45,543 nt of DNA from a virus: the IMG/VR virus record IMGVR_UViG_3300025012_000155, positions 1 through 45,543 of that record; one strand, 5' to 3'. The notes beneath the pieces were generated by a model. That model made no database searches. It saw only the letters and a program-made list of their open reading frames with translations, and was not told where the DNA came from. The translations under genes were made by a program, and so were the position numbers. Below are positions 1 through 7,502 of the stretch, piece by piece. Each line of letters starts with the position of its first letter. Positions within the stretch are counted from its first letter, which is position 1.

Positions 1-216
1 GCATCATCCGCCACCGGGGACAGGTCCGCATCATCCGCCACCGGGTACAGTTCCGCATCATCCGCCACCGGGGACAGTTCCGCATCATCCGCCACCGGGT
101 ACAGTTCCGCATCATCCGCCACCGGGTACAGTTCCGCATCATCCGCCACCGGGTACAGTTCCGCATCATCCGCCACCGGGGACAGGTCCGCATCATCCGC
201 CACTGGGGACAGCAGT
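1..216 (+). repeat. 27-bp in-frame tandem repeat, 8 copies at the left end
   Basis: Eight consecutive 27-bp units begin with GCATCATCCGCCACCGGG or a one-base variant. They differ mainly at TAC versus GAC (Tyr/Asp) and AGT versus AGG (Ser/Arg). The unit is nine codons, so copy-number change keeps the frame. The same unit occurs at 45417-45543. The 100 bases at 45444-45543 are identical to 28-127, but unit 1 (gac-agg type) has no match at the right end. Repeat collapse or an assembly break is therefore likely. Confidence 0.97.
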
Positions 217-420
217 GCTGCTGTCGCTACTGGTTTGTGGAGCGAGGCGATGGCTGGGAAATATGGCTGCATCGCTCTCCAGTGGTGGAACGAAAAAGAG
301 AACCGCAGCGAAATGCGGTGTGCTGAAACCGGTTGCGGGGACGGCAGCGATGGCAAACTGAAGTCGGATGTCTGGTATCGGCTGAACGAGGGCGGGGAGT
401 TTGAGGAGGTGGGATCATGA
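1..420 (+). CDS. C-terminal part of a nonapeptide-repeat phage protein (continues from the right end of the window)
   Basis: Frame 1 is open from the first base and stops at TGA 418-420. It starts with eight 9-residue repeats of the type ASSATG(Y/D)(S/R)S, followed by a degenerate repeat (to about base 240) and a unique C-terminal domain rich in Trp, Cys and charged residues (GCIALQWW, RCAETGCG, SDVWYRL). The right end of the window stops inside the same repeat in the gene starting at 45015, so the two pieces are very probably one gene split by linearisation. Repeats with this spacing suggest a beta-helical or fibrous stretch. The N-terminal half resembles the DUF7666 family (unknown function). 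The stop overlaps the start of the nuclease gene at 417 (ATGA), so the two are translationally coupled. Function unknown. Confidence 0.8.
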   Translation, partial: ASSATGDRSASSATGYSSASSATGDSSASSATGYSSASSATGYSSASSATGYSSASSATGDRSASSATGDSSAAVATGLWSEAMAGKYGCIALQWWNEKENRSEMRCAETGCGDGSDGKLKSDVWYRLNEGGEFEEVGS

Positions 421-1349
421 TCGAGCTTCAACCAGGAATTTATCACGGTATACCGGCTGCTGTTTACCATGCGCTGCCGTATGTCTCTAACACCTACCTC
501 AAGAAGATTAACAAATGTCCGGCGAACGGTAAGGTCGAAGATCCGGACGACACGAAGGCGCTGCGTTTCGGTCGGGCTGCTCACGTCATGACGCTGGAAG
601 GCGATGATGCTTTTCATTCTGAGTGCGTCGTTCTTCCAGAGAATGCTCCGAAGCGTCCGACTGAGCGGCAGGTATTTGCAAAGAAACCCTCTCCGGAAAC
701 CCTTTATGCGATTGATTGGTGGAAAAGCTTCTCCGCCAATGCCAACGGGAAAACAATTCTTTCCCTCGACGATTACAACACATTGCGCGGGGTCAAGGAT
801 TCCGTCCGAAGTCATCCCTTCGCAAAGCTTCTTCTTGCTGAAGGCGTATCCGAGACGACAGTCATCTTCGACGTAAAGGTGAACGGTCAGGTCATGCGCT
901 GCAAATGTCGACCGGACCGGACGCCCTCCTTGGAGATGATGACGCTTATCGACCTCAAGACTGCAGAGGATGTAGGGCTTGAGGCATTCCGGAGATCTTG
1001 CATCAAGTACTCCTATTTTCAACAAAGCGCCTTCTACATCGACGGTTACAACTCCGTTCGTCATCTGCCCATGAAGAAGAACGCGGCGGGAGAATGGGAG
1101 CACGACAAGGCTGATCCGGTCGCTCCTGAGATGGACGCTTTTGCTTTCATCGCCGTCGAGAAAAAGCCTCCCTATCGCTGCGAAGTCTACACATTGGGCG
1201 GGGACAGTACCTATCTCCTGCGGGGCCGGGAGTCATACGAAAGGGCGCTCAAGACGGAGGCTGAATGTCGGCAGCGTGGGTCATGGCCGAACTATGTAAA
1301 TGCCGGATGTCAGGAGCTGGTTCCGTGGGAAGAGGAGGCTGCGGCATGA
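417..1349 (+). CDS. RecE-like PD-(D/E)XK exonuclease (DUF3799-type)
   Basis: The 310-residue product looks like the phage family of RecB-type nucleases called exodeoxyribonuclease VIII-like (DUF3799). Such enzymes resect dsDNA to single strands for annealing-based recombination. Visible nuclease motifs are the RFGRAAHVMTLE histidine motif near residue 50, CRPD around 160, IDLKTAED around 175 (the D...DxK core) and YFQQSAFY around 200 (Q-x3-Y motif of RecB-family nucleases). The N-terminus (PGIYHGIPAAVYHALPYVSNTYLKKI) is typical. The ATG overlaps the stop of the preceding gene, and the gene ends in an ATGA overlap with the next one. Together with the SMC-like ATPase and the 3196 gene it forms a recombination module. 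The family call is firm; the substrate is inferred. Confidence 0.88.
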   Translation: MIELQPGIYHGIPAAVYHALPYVSNTYLKKINKCPANGKVEDPDDTKALRFGRAAHVMTLEGDDAFHSECVVLPENAPKRPTERQVFAKKPSPETLYAIDWWKSFSANANGKTILSLDDYNTLRGVKDSVRSHPFAKLLLAEGVSETTVIFDVKVNGQVMRCKCRPDRTPSLEMMTLIDLKTAEDVGLEAFRRSCIKYSYFQQSAFYIDGYNSVRHLPMKKNAAGEWEHDKADPVAPEMDAFAFIAVEKKPPYRCEVYTLGGDSTYLLRGRESYERALKTEAECRQRGSWPNYVNAGCQELVPWEEEAAA

Positions 1350-1486
1350 CAGAGATATTCCTATCGGTCTTCATCGTATGGGTGGCGCTGTCGATTGCGG
1401 CCGCTTTCTTTCGACGGTCGAAGTGTCCGAAGTGCGGGATCTTTACAACGTGCGCTGAGTGTAGCGCGAAGATGAATCAGGATTAA
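1346..1486 (+). CDS. Small single-pass membrane protein with Cys pairs
   Basis: This 46-residue protein starts at ATG 1346, overlapping the TGA of the nuclease gene. Residues 4-22 form one hydrophobic helix (IFLSVFIVWVALSIAAAFF). A short cytoplasmic-looking tail follows with CPKC and CAEC, which could bind zinc. No family is recognised. The position between nuclease and HhH genes and the tight coupling argue that it is translated. Function unknown. Confidence 0.6.
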   Translation: MTEIFLSVFIVWVALSIAAAFFRRSKCPKCGIFTTCAECSAKMNQD

Positions 1487-1504
1487 ATCGAAAGGGAGAA
1501 TATC

Positions 1505-1807
1505 ATGTTTTCGATACGTTTTTGGCTGGGAGACAAGACAACGGAAAAGCTTGCGAATATTGGCATTGTTTCTATTGAAGACGTTATCAAAGCAACAGAC
1601 GATAAGATACTTAGCGTTAAGGGAATAGGGGAGGGGAAGCTTTCCAAAATACGCGAGTATTACAGCAAAGAAGCTATCCAACATGCAATTGAAAATATCG
1701 AAACCGGCATACAAAAACGCAAAGAAAAAATAGCCCCTCAGTTGGTTGCAATTGACCAGTCAACAGAAAGAGTTGCCGCTTTAAGGTCAATGCTTGAAAG
1801 GCTGTAG
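1505..1807 (+). CDS. Helix-hairpin-helix DNA-binding protein
   Basis: The 100-residue product has an N-terminal HhH-type segment at residues 8-50. It reads DKTTEKLANIGIVSIEDVI, then LSVKGIGEGKLSKIREYY, whose GIG is the usual hairpin glycine pattern of non-specific DNA-binding HhH motifs. A charged helical tail follows. A good Shine-Dalgarno (AAAGGGAGAA) precedes ATG 1505. Its place between a nuclease and an SMC-like ATPase suggests a DNA-binding accessory factor in recombination, but no catalytic motif is visible. The DNA is more AT-rich than the genes on either side, which may mean separate acquisition. Confidence 0.7.
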   Translation: MFSIRFWLGDKTTEKLANIGIVSIEDVIKATDDKILSVKGIGEGKLSKIREYYSKEAIQHAIENIETGIQKRKEKIAPQLVAIDQSTERVAALRSMLERL

Positions 1808-1853
1808 TGATCATTGCTGGCATAAATCAAACATTCAATTCAGGAGGTAGGCA

Positions 1854-3203
1854 GTGGAAACAAAAAAGGGACTCACAATAATTGAATTTGCAGCTGAGAA
1901 CTTTATGAAGCTGAAAGCGGTTCGCATCCGTCCGGATGGCGCGAACATGGTCGTTCTCAGCGGGAAAAACGGGGCGGGGAAGAGTTCGATTCTCAATGCA
2001 ATCATGGCGGTCGTCGACAAGGCGGCACTCAAAAAGCAGGGGATCACGAAGCTTTTGCGCGAAGGTCAGGAGCGGGGATTTGTCAAGATCGACCTGGGCG
2101 ACATCATTGCAAAGTTGACGCTCACGGAACGCGGGGAATACCTCACGGTCGAGAATAAGGAAGGGATGGCGTTTAAGTCTCCGGCTGGCGTCATGGACCG
2201 TCTCCGGGGTATGATCTCCTTCGATCCCCTGGCTTTCGCAAAGATGGACGCGAAGAAGCAGAAGGACATTCTCCTCGGGCTGGTCGACGTGGGTATTGAC
2301 CTGGATGTACACGACAAGGAACGTGCGCGTATTTTCGACGAGCGGACCAATGTCGGCCGGAAACGGGACGAGCTTAAGGGGAAACTGGCGGATCTGCCAA
2401 ATCTCCCTGCAGATCTTCCGGAAAACGAGGTTCCGCTTTCATCCGTATCGGAAGAGCGACGGCAACTGGAAGCGGTCAAAGCAGAGAATGACACGCGCCG
2501 GAAGGAATACAGCGATCTCAAGGAACGGTATCAGTCGACGAAGTATCAGCACGAGGCGGCTCGTCTGGAGTGGGAGCAGATCGAAGCTCAGATAAAAGAG
2601 CTGAGGGGGAAACAGGATGTTCTTTTTCAGAAGGGTCAACATCTGGCGAAGGAAGTCCAGAAGATAGAGGAAAGCGGGAAGGGACTCAAGGCAGCGGTTG
2701 ACGCTCTTGTCGATCCGGACTTTTCTATTCTTGACACGCGCCTCGAAGAGATCGAACAGACGAACCAGGCGGTTCGGGAGAAAAATCGTCGGGAGCATAT
2801 CCGCCAAGAGGCTAACCTTGCCAACATTTCTTATGTTCGAATGACCGACGAATTGTCCACGCTCGATAAGAAAAAGACCGATGCTCTTGCTGCGGCAAAG
2901 TTCCCGGTCGAAGGGCTCGGTTTTAATGCGGAGGGGATCACATTCAACGGCCTTCCTCTCGACCATGCTTCCGACGGCGAAAAGCTCACGGTGTCGGTTG
3001 CAATCGGGATGGCTCTCAACCCGGAGTTGCGCGTTCTCTGGTTCAATCATGGGGAGATGCTTGATTCCGACAATTGGGCGATCATTGAGAAGCTTGCTGG
3101 GTCTGAGGAATATCAGGTGTGGGCCGAGAGAATGTCGGAAGATCCGTCGGTCGGAATTCATATCGTCGATGGGGAGATTTCGGGGGAGGTAGCCAATGGA
3201 TAA
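1854..3203 (+). CDS. RecF/SMC-like ABC ATPase of the recombination module
   Basis: The start is GTG 1854 behind CAGGAGGTAG. The 449-residue product has a RecF/SMC architecture. A Walker A motif (SGKNGAGKSSILNAIM) lies near residue 40, a long coiled coil spans about 165-345, and an ABC signature-like DGEKLTVSVAIGMAL sits near 380. Where a Walker B DE is expected the sequence reads LRVLWFNHGEMLD, so the usual acidic pair is missing; I recall similar variation in phage homologues of this family. Proteins of this type tether or process DNA ends with a nuclease partner, here most likely the 417 gene. The end overlaps the next start by 8 bp, indicating coupling. Confidence 0.85.
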   Translation: METKKGLTIIEFAAENFMKLKAVRIRPDGANMVVLSGKNGAGKSSILNAIMAVVDKAALKKQGITKLLREGQERGFVKIDLGDIIAKLTLTERGEYLTVENKEGMAFKSPAGVMDRLRGMISFDPLAFAKMDAKKQKDILLGLVDVGIDLDVHDKERARIFDERTNVGRKRDELKGKLADLPNLPADLPENEVPLSSVSEERRQLEAVKAENDTRRKEYSDLKERYQSTKYQHEAARLEWEQIEAQIKELRGKQDVLFQKGQHLAKEVQKIEESGKGLKAAVDALVDPDFSILDTRLEEIEQTNQAVREKNRREHIRQEANLANISYVRMTDELSTLDKKKTDALAAAKFPVEGLGFNAEGITFNGLPLDHASDGEKLTVSVAIGMALNPELRVLWFNHGEMLDSDNWAIIEKLAGSEEYQVWAERMSEDPSVGIHIVDGEISGEVANG

Positions 3204-4092
3204 CGAAATGGTCAAGACAACAGGCGGGGCTCTTGTCCAGACCGAAAGCAATCGGGCAATTGCAGAGGTTCAGGCTGCAATGATTCTGGCTCGACAGTTT
3301 CCCCGCGATACACAGGCGGCACTGGACAAGATGCTTGTCGCTTTTCAGCGGAAAGGGCTCGCGGAAGTGGCGCTCTATTCTTACAACAGAGGGGGGACGG
3401 AGATCACCGGTCCTTCTATTCGGGCTGCGGAGGCTATTGCCCAGAATTGGGGAAACCTTCAATTCGGCGTGCGGGAACTTTCTCAGAGCAATGGGGAGAG
3501 TACCGTCGAGGCTTTCGCCTGGGATGTGGAAACGAACGTGAGACAGGTCAAAGTGTTCCAGGTTCCCCATGTAAGAGGAAAGCGGTCGGGCAATGTCAAG
3601 CTCACAGACCCCCGCGACATTTACGAGCTTGTTGCAAACCAGGGGGCGCGGCGTCTCCGGGCTTGTATCCTGGGCGTCATCCCTGGCGACATTATCGAGG
3701 CCGTATGTGAACAAACCGACACGACCTTGAAGGCTACGGCGGACACTTCGCCGGCAGCACTTAAGAAGCTGGTCGAAGTCTTTACTTCCTACGGTGTTAC
3801 TCAAGAGATGATCGAGAAGAAGATTCAGCGGCGGTTAGAAGCTATCACTCCGGCGCAGATCGTCAACCTCCGGAAGGTCTACAACTCCCTGAAAGATGGG
3901 ATGAGCAAGCCGTCTGATTGGTTCGAGGATATCAAAGACCCTGCAGCGGTGGGTGCGGCAAAGGATCTCATGGGCCGTTTCGGATTTAAGACCGATGAAA
4001 ACAAGCCGGCAACCGACGAGCCCATGACCTGTGAATTCTGCATTCCGGAGAATGGTCAGCATCAGAGCGCATGTCCTAACAGGGAGGAGTGA
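3196..4092 (+). CDS. Conserved phage recombination-module protein (possible ssDNA annealing factor)
   Basis: The 298-residue product has the conserved phage signature AIAEVQAAMILARQFPRD near residue 22, then LYSYNRGGTEITGPSIRAAE and AQNWGNLQFGVREL at 70-105. I know this family as an uncharacterised protein often encoded beside phage RecE-like nucleases. That synteny suggests a single-strand annealing role like RecT, but no fold evidence is visible here. The C-terminus ends in a short Cys/His stretch (CEFCIPENGQHQSACPNREE), a possible zinc ribbon. It overlaps the ATPase gene upstream. The role is inferred from neighbours only. Confidence 0.75.
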   Translation: MDNEMVKTTGGALVQTESNRAIAEVQAAMILARQFPRDTQAALDKMLVAFQRKGLAEVALYSYNRGGTEITGPSIRAAEAIAQNWGNLQFGVRELSQSNGESTVEAFAWDVETNVRQVKVFQVPHVRGKRSGNVKLTDPRDIYELVANQGARRLRACILGVIPGDIIEAVCEQTDTTLKATADTSPAALKKLVEVFTSYGVTQEMIEKKIQRRLEAITPAQIVNLRKVYNSLKDGMSKPSDWFEDIKDPAAVGAAKDLMGRFGFKTDENKPATDEPMTCEFCIPENGQHQSACPNREE

Positions 4093-4096
4093 CATT

Positions 4097-4231
4097 ATGG
4101 CAAAAAAAGAGGACTGCTCAAATTGCGAATATGCCAGTACGAAAACGTCTGAACCTCCGTGTTCCGAGTGCATGGAAGAGTTTTGCAAGCCGGACGGGGA
4201 GACATACTCGGAGTGGCAACCCAAGAAGTGA
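4097..4231 (+). CDS. Small Cys-rich protein, probable zinc ribbon
   Basis: This 44-residue protein starts at ATG 4097 behind GGGAGGAGTGAC. It has two CxxC pairs (CSNCEYA and PCSECMEEFC), a likely zinc-binding fold. Many phage early operons carry such miniature zinc-ribbon proteins of unknown role. It is the last gene before the attC-like palindrome at 4241. Confidence 0.6.
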   Translation: MAKKEDCSNCEYASTKTSEPPCSECMEEFCKPDGETYSEWQPKK

Positions 4232-4240
4232 ACGCGCCGG

Positions 4241-4288
4241 AATAACGGGCTAGAGTCCAGCGGCTAGTCCGCTGCTGCGGGAGTTATT
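4241..4288 (+). other. attC-like palindromic element
   Basis: Outer 6-bp arms AATAAC (4241-4246) and GTTATT (4283-4288) are perfectly complementary. Each is followed inwards by a 5-nt unpaired spacer (GGGCT and CGGGA). The core is a perfect hairpin, CAGCGG-CTAGT-CCGCTG. Complementary TAAC/GTTA outer boxes, 5-nt spacers and an inner stem are the layout of integron attC sites, although clear L boxes are weak here. The right-hand segment GCGGGAGTTA recurs exactly in the element at 12718. An alternative is a simple intergenic hairpin. Confidence 0.45.
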
Positions 4289-4305
4289 AAACCAAGGAGG
4301 ATTCA

Positions 4306-5292
4306 ATGGGAAGAAAGAAGATTGAAGAAGAAGTTGCAGCAACGGATGCACTAGCAAGAGGCGCGGAAGATATCCGGCAAGAGTGCGAAGAAGATCCGGA
4401 GATATTTGAACACGGCGAGGACGATGCGCAGTGGGCGAGTATTCCGGATACTGAGGAAGTCGACAACCCTTGGGACGTTAAAGAAGTGGTTAAAGCCAAG
4501 GTAAATTTGTGTGCTGACTGTCTCTACGCTTTTGCAACCTGTGACAGCAAACCTGTATTCGGCTGCGACGACGGCGGCGAACCGACAGATGACAACGTGA
4601 CCATGTGTGACGGATATGTCCCCAGTGGCGATTTCGCCGACGCTTCCACCTCCATCCCTGAAGTTCAGGAGACGGTCATTATCGATCTGCCGATGAGCGA
4701 CGTGTTTACGCATCCCCTCCCGGTGTTCCTCACTGACGTTGAACTCGGCTGCTACTCGAAGCATCAGGCCGAACTCTGGACGAAATGGGGGCGGCTCAAT
4801 CAGCAGAAGAAGGACAGCGCAAAAGCTTACGGTGATTCGATCAAGAAGGTAGAGGACGAACTGGACGAGGTTTCTCGTATCGTCGAAGAGGGCTCAGAAG
4901 AGAGGCCGGTTGAATGCCGCTGGCTGTTCGACTATCAGCACGGTATCAAGAAGCTGATTCGCCTGGACAAGAACATCGTCGTCGAAGAGAAGACGCTGAC
5001 AAAGGAAGAGCTTGATACCTATCGACAGCCGACACTTTTGGATGACGTCGAAAAATCCGTTGCAGCGGTCGAAGAGTGTTTCGGACATACGGATGCCAGC
5101 GCCGAAGACGGAGAACCTGTTGAGGGCGAGATTTGCCCTACGGAGGACGGTAATTTATTTGATGGTTCTTCTGCCGTAGAAGAAGATCCCGAAATGGAGG
5201 CGGCGGTGAACATTGCTGAAGAAGCTGTGTTTTCCCGTACTCACAAGAATCTTGACGACGAATGGCCGCTGAACGTACCGGGGGAGGTGTGA
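4306..5292 (+). CDS. Acidic phage protein of unknown function
   Basis: The 328-residue product is strongly acidic at both ends (many Glu/Asp between 1-60 and 260-328). Residues 65-105 form a Cys-containing patch ([30 protein letters not shown]) that could bind metal. A helical middle region, about 150-240, contains [24 protein letters not shown] and [21 protein letters not shown], which I have seen as a stand-alone small phage protein of unknown function. The gene may be a fusion of a Cys-rich module and that module. It starts at ATG 4306 with AAGGAGG and ends in an ATGA overlap with the next gene. Confidence 0.7.
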   Translation: MGRKKIEEEVAATDALARGAEDIRQECEEDPEIFEHGEDDAQWASIPDTEEVDNPWDVKEVVKAKVNLCADCLYAFATCDSKPVFGCDDGGEPTDDNVTMCDGYVPSGDFADASTSIPEVQETVIIDLPMSDVFTHPLPVFLTDVELGCYSKHQAELWTKWGRLNQQKKDSAKAYGDSIKKVEDELDEVSRIVEEGSEERPVECRWLFDYQHGIKKLIRLDKNIVVEEKTLTKEELDTYRQPTLLDDVEKSVAAVEECFGHTDASAEDGEPVEGEICPTEDGNLFDGSSAVEEDPEMEAAVNIAEEAVFSRTHKNLDDEWPLNVPGEV

Positions 5293-5954
5293 TGAAAGCG
5301 CCAACGATTGGAGAAAGATTCGGGATGCTTGTTGTTTTGGAACTGGCACCTTCTGACGGGAAAAATAAAAGATTTGTATGCGTTTGTGACTGCGGGAACG
5401 TGAAGGCCGTCGCCAACCACCATCTTACACAGGGAAGAATGAAAAGCTGTGGATGTGGCAGGATTAAGCACGGCCACTGCAGATCAAACACAAGATCTCA
5501 CGAATTTACCGTGTGGAACTCTATGCGGCAACGCTGTAACAATCCACATAGCAAACGTTACAAGGATTATGGCGGCAGGGGGATAACTGTTGATTCCAAA
5601 TGGGACAACTTTGAAGCCTTCCTTGCTGACATGGGGACGGCTCCAGCGGGTTACGAACTTGACCGCATCGACAATGACAAAGGCTATTCAAAAGAAAACT
5701 GCAAATGGTCCACGCCAAAGGAGCAATGCAGAAACAGAAGATCCAATACGTTCCTCACCCACAATGGACGCACGATGATAGCTGCGGACTGGGCAAAGGA
5801 GTTAGGCGTCCCGAATACTACCTTGCACTCCGCTCTCTCCAGTGGGCACACGCTTTCCGGGTTTATTTATCGGCTTGAGCACGGGTTAAAGAATAAGAAG
5901 CTCAATGTGAATAGGATCGGAAATCGTGTGGGGGTTGGCAATGTTCAAGCGTAG
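5292..5954 (+). CDS. HNH-like phage protein with N-terminal Cys module
   Basis: The start is ATG 5292, overlapping the previous TGA and preceded by GGGGAGG. The 220-residue product has an N-terminal segment with CVCDCGN and CGCGR, a zinc-binding-like region common in phage DNA-binding proteins. A conserved block follows at about 75-150: WNSMRQRCNNPHSKRYKDYGG, TVDSKWDNFEAFLADMG, ELDRIDNDKGYSKENCKW and KEQCRNRR. This is the recurrent phage family annotated as HNH or homing-endonuclease-like, where the D-x-I-D-N stretch resembles an HNH second strand, but the catalytic His is not obvious. The C-terminal 60 residues look like a DNA-recognition helix (IAADWAKELGVPNTTLHSAL). Possible homing activity is inference. 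Confidence 0.7.
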   Translation: MKAPTIGERFGMLVVLELAPSDGKNKRFVCVCDCGNVKAVANHHLTQGRMKSCGCGRIKHGHCRSNTRSHEFTVWNSMRQRCNNPHSKRYKDYGGRGITVDSKWDNFEAFLADMGTAPAGYELDRIDNDKGYSKENCKWSTPKEQCRNRRSNTFLTHNGRTMIAADWAKELGVPNTTLHSALSSGHTLSGFIYRLEHGLKNKKLNVNRIGNRVGVGNVQA

Positions 5955-6297
5955 CAGCAATAAATCATTTGCGCTCGGTCGACTGAAGACTGGGCAACTC
6001 AATAAGACCGAGGAGCAATATCGCGTTTATCTGGATATGCTCAAGATGGCCGGCGAAGTCCTTTGGTATCGCTTCGAGGGTCTGAAACTGCGGCTTGCGG
6101 ACAACACGTTTTACACTCCCGACTTTGCGGTAATGCTCTCGAACGGGCTGATTGAACTTCACGAGGTCAAGGGCTTTTGGCAGGATGATGCTCGGGCAAA
6201 GATAAAGATTGCTGCCGATATGTACCCGTTCCGGTTCCTGGCTGTAAAGGTCAAACCAAAGAAGGACGGCGGCGGCTGGGAGTGGGAAGAATTCTAA
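5941..6297 (+). CDS. DUF1064-type PD-(D/E)XK nuclease
   Basis: The ATG at 5941 lies inside the end of the preceding gene and has GTGGGGGTTGGC upstream. The 118-residue product shows the DUF1064 pattern: TEEQYRVYLDMLK near 24, then YTPDFAVM and ELHEVKGFWQDDARAKIKIAADMYP around 65-95. The PD...ExK residues match a small restriction-endonuclease-like fold. In other phages this family sits in replication modules and is presumed to cut branched or recombination DNA intermediates. Its context here is the same. The catalytic residues are intact. Confidence 0.82.
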   Translation: MFKRSSNKSFALGRLKTGQLNKTEEQYRVYLDMLKMAGEVLWYRFEGLKLRLADNTFYTPDFAVMLSNGLIELHEVKGFWQDDARAKIKIAADMYPFRFLAVKVKPKKDGGGWEWEEF

Positions 6298-6331
6298 TAC
6301 TGTGGCGCCGGGGTAACAGCCGGCGCGTATT
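6296..6331 (+). other. Intergenic hairpin
   Basis: GCGCCGG (6305-6311) pairs with CCGGCGC (6320-6326) around the loop GGTAACAG. The flanks AATAC (6296-6300) and GTATT (6327-6331) also pair, with a 4-nt bulge on the left. There is no T run, so it is not a typical intrinsic terminator. It may be an mRNA processing or stability element between the nuclease gene and the next small gene. Confidence 0.55.
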
Positions 6332-6346
6332 CTGAGGAGGCGAACC

Positions 6347-6499
6347 GTGAAGGATCATGTCCACAAATTTTACAGGACGGCAGAGGTTAAGCATTATCCG
6401 AAGCGGTTCAATTTCAAATCAAGCGCCGTCGGCAGCGTAAAAACATATCGTAAATACGTCTGCATACTGTGCAGATGCGAAGATTGGAGGGAAGCGTGA
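6347..6499 (+). CDS. Small basic protein with CxxCxC motif
   Basis: A 50-residue frame begins at GTG 6347 behind a strong GAGGAGG. It is rich in Lys, Arg and His and ends with CILCRCEDW, a possible metal site. The stop overlaps the GTG of the next gene (GTGA), which supports translation. No family recognised. Confidence 0.55.
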   Translation: MKDHVHKFYRTAEVKHYPKRFNFKSSAVGSVKTYRKYVCILCRCEDWREA

Positions 6500-6744
6500 A
6501 CTGCCTTATCTCCGCAGACATGCCGCTTGAACGCTGTACGCAGCTCAGGCGGCACACCTTGAAATGCCGCGAATGCACCGGGAAGCAGACCAGGGATATT
6601 ATCATTCCGGACGTTGACGCTGCCGATTACGAAATGCTGCGACAGGCAGCGAAAAAGGACGGCAAAGACGTTATCTCCGAACTCAAGCGGCTCATCCATG
6701 AGATGGCGGATACGGCGCGGACCGGGGAAAGGCGGGCGGTATGA
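6496..6744 (+). CDS. Small Cys-containing phage protein, replication module
   Basis: The chosen start is GTG 6496, overlapping the upstream stop and behind GGAGGG. A more upstream ATG at 6469 lacks a ribosome site. The 82-residue product has Cys at 3, 14, 24 and 27 (including CRECTGK) and a helical C-terminal half (DYEMLRQAAKKDGKDVISELKRLI) that could be a ribbon-helix-helix or coiled segment. The end overlaps the initiator gene by 4 bp. Function unknown. Confidence 0.6.
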   Translation: MNCLISADMPLERCTQLRRHTLKCRECTGKQTRDIIIPDVDAADYEMLRQAAKKDGKDVISELKRLIHEMADTARTGERRAV

Positions 6745-7502
6745 GCGACGGATGGGTGAAGGTCTATCGCAAAGTTCAGGATAATTGGCTTTGGCATCAT
6801 CGGCCTTTCTCTTACGGACAAGCGTGGATCGATCTCGTTATGATTGCAAATTACAAGGAGGGGTACATTTACCCGCGTAATGTGCAAATCCGCATTGAGC
6901 GCGGTCAGGTGGGCTACAGTATTCTGCAACTGGCCGCTAGATGGGGATGGGGAAGAACTGCAGTGAAAACTTTTTTGAACAGGCTCGAAAGTGCGCATCA
7001 GATTGTACAACAGAATAATAAGCTAAGTAGTGTAATTACAATAATAAAATACGAAGAGTATCAGGAAACCGTGCAACAGACTGAGCAACAACCGTGCAAC
7101 AGCCGTGCATCAACCGTGCAACAACCGTGCACTAACAAGAAAGAGAAGAAGGATAAGAAAGAAAAGAAAGAATCTTTAGAAGCTAGTGTCGATCAGGATA
7201 AACCTTCTCGACCAACGCCAGCAGCGAAGATGCCAGATGAAGAATGGCTTGCAAGCCTGAAATCGAATTCTGCCTACGAGGGGATCAGCATCGAAGTGCT
7301 ACACGGAAAGATGTTGGCATGGTGTCAGTTAAAAGGGAAGAAGCCGACACGCGCCCGCCTTCTGAACTGGTTGAACCGGGAAGAGAAACCAATGACAGGG
7401 AAAACGACAACAAGACAGACCGCGGACGATATTCGCCGGCAGAATCATGCAGATGCCAGGGACTTCGTGGAATCGGCAGCCAGGGGGGAATTCTCGCGAT
7501 GA
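6741..7502 (+). CDS. Phage replication initiator-like protein (DnaD/O type)
   Basis: The 253-residue product has an N-terminal winged-helix domain typical of phage replisome-organiser proteins: SDGWVKVYRKVQDNWLWHH, then SILQLAARWGWGRTAVKTFLNRLE, a recognition helix near residues 60-85. A low-complexity linker follows at 110-150 (Gln/Thr/Cys repeats, then a KEKKDKKEKKE run). The C-terminal 90 residues are charged (LNWLNREEKP). The linker DNA is an iteron array plus purine-rich tract, the same layout as lambda gene O with its internal origin. The start overlaps the upstream gene, and the stop overlaps the radical SAM start (ATGA). It would bind the origin and recruit helicase through the downstream loader-like gene. 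Confidence 0.75.
   Translation: MSDGWVKVYRKVQDNWLWHHRPFSYGQAWIDLVMIANYKEGYIYPRNVQIRIERGQVGYSILQLAARWGWGRTAVKTFLNRLESAHQIVQQNNKLSSVITIIKYEEYQETVQQTEQQPCNSRASTVQQPCTNKKEKKDKKEKKESLEASVDQDKPSRPTPAAKMPDEEWLASLKSNSAYEGISIEVLHGKMLAWCQLKGKKPTRARLLNWLNREEKPMTGKTTTRQTADDIRRQNHADARDFVESAARGEFSR
7068..7133 (+). repeat. Iteron array inside the initiator gene (candidate origin)
   Basis: Direct repeats of ACCGTGCAAC or close variants start at 7068, 7080 (degenerate, ACTGAGCAAC), 7091, 7102 (GCCGTGCATC), 7113 and 7124 (ACCGTGCACT). The period is 11 bp after a first step of 12. Because 11 is not a multiple of 3, the reading frame shifts through the repeat, so the repeat is conserved as DNA and not as peptide. 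One helical turn per repeat fits protein binding on one face of DNA. Confidence 0.8.
7134..7185 (+). promoter_or_regulatory. Purine-rich, A-rich tract next to the iterons (candidate unwinding element)
   Basis: Immediately after the iterons the strand is almost pure A/G with many A residues (AAGAAAGAGAAGAAGGATAA, then GAAAGAAAAGAAAGAATC). It codes for the KEKKDKKEKKE linker. In lambda O the iterons are likewise followed by an A-rich region that melts. Assignment as a DNA unwinding element is by analogy. Confidence 0.55.

Noticed and set aside
1-216. Tandem repeats as a CRISPR array
   Set aside because: Units abut directly with no spacers, are 27 bp in frame and code for a continuous protein.
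1861-3203. Minus-strand frames opposite the ATPase, nozzle and polyvalent genes
   Set aside because: They are shadows of strongly coding plus-strand genes, without ribosome sites or family patterns.
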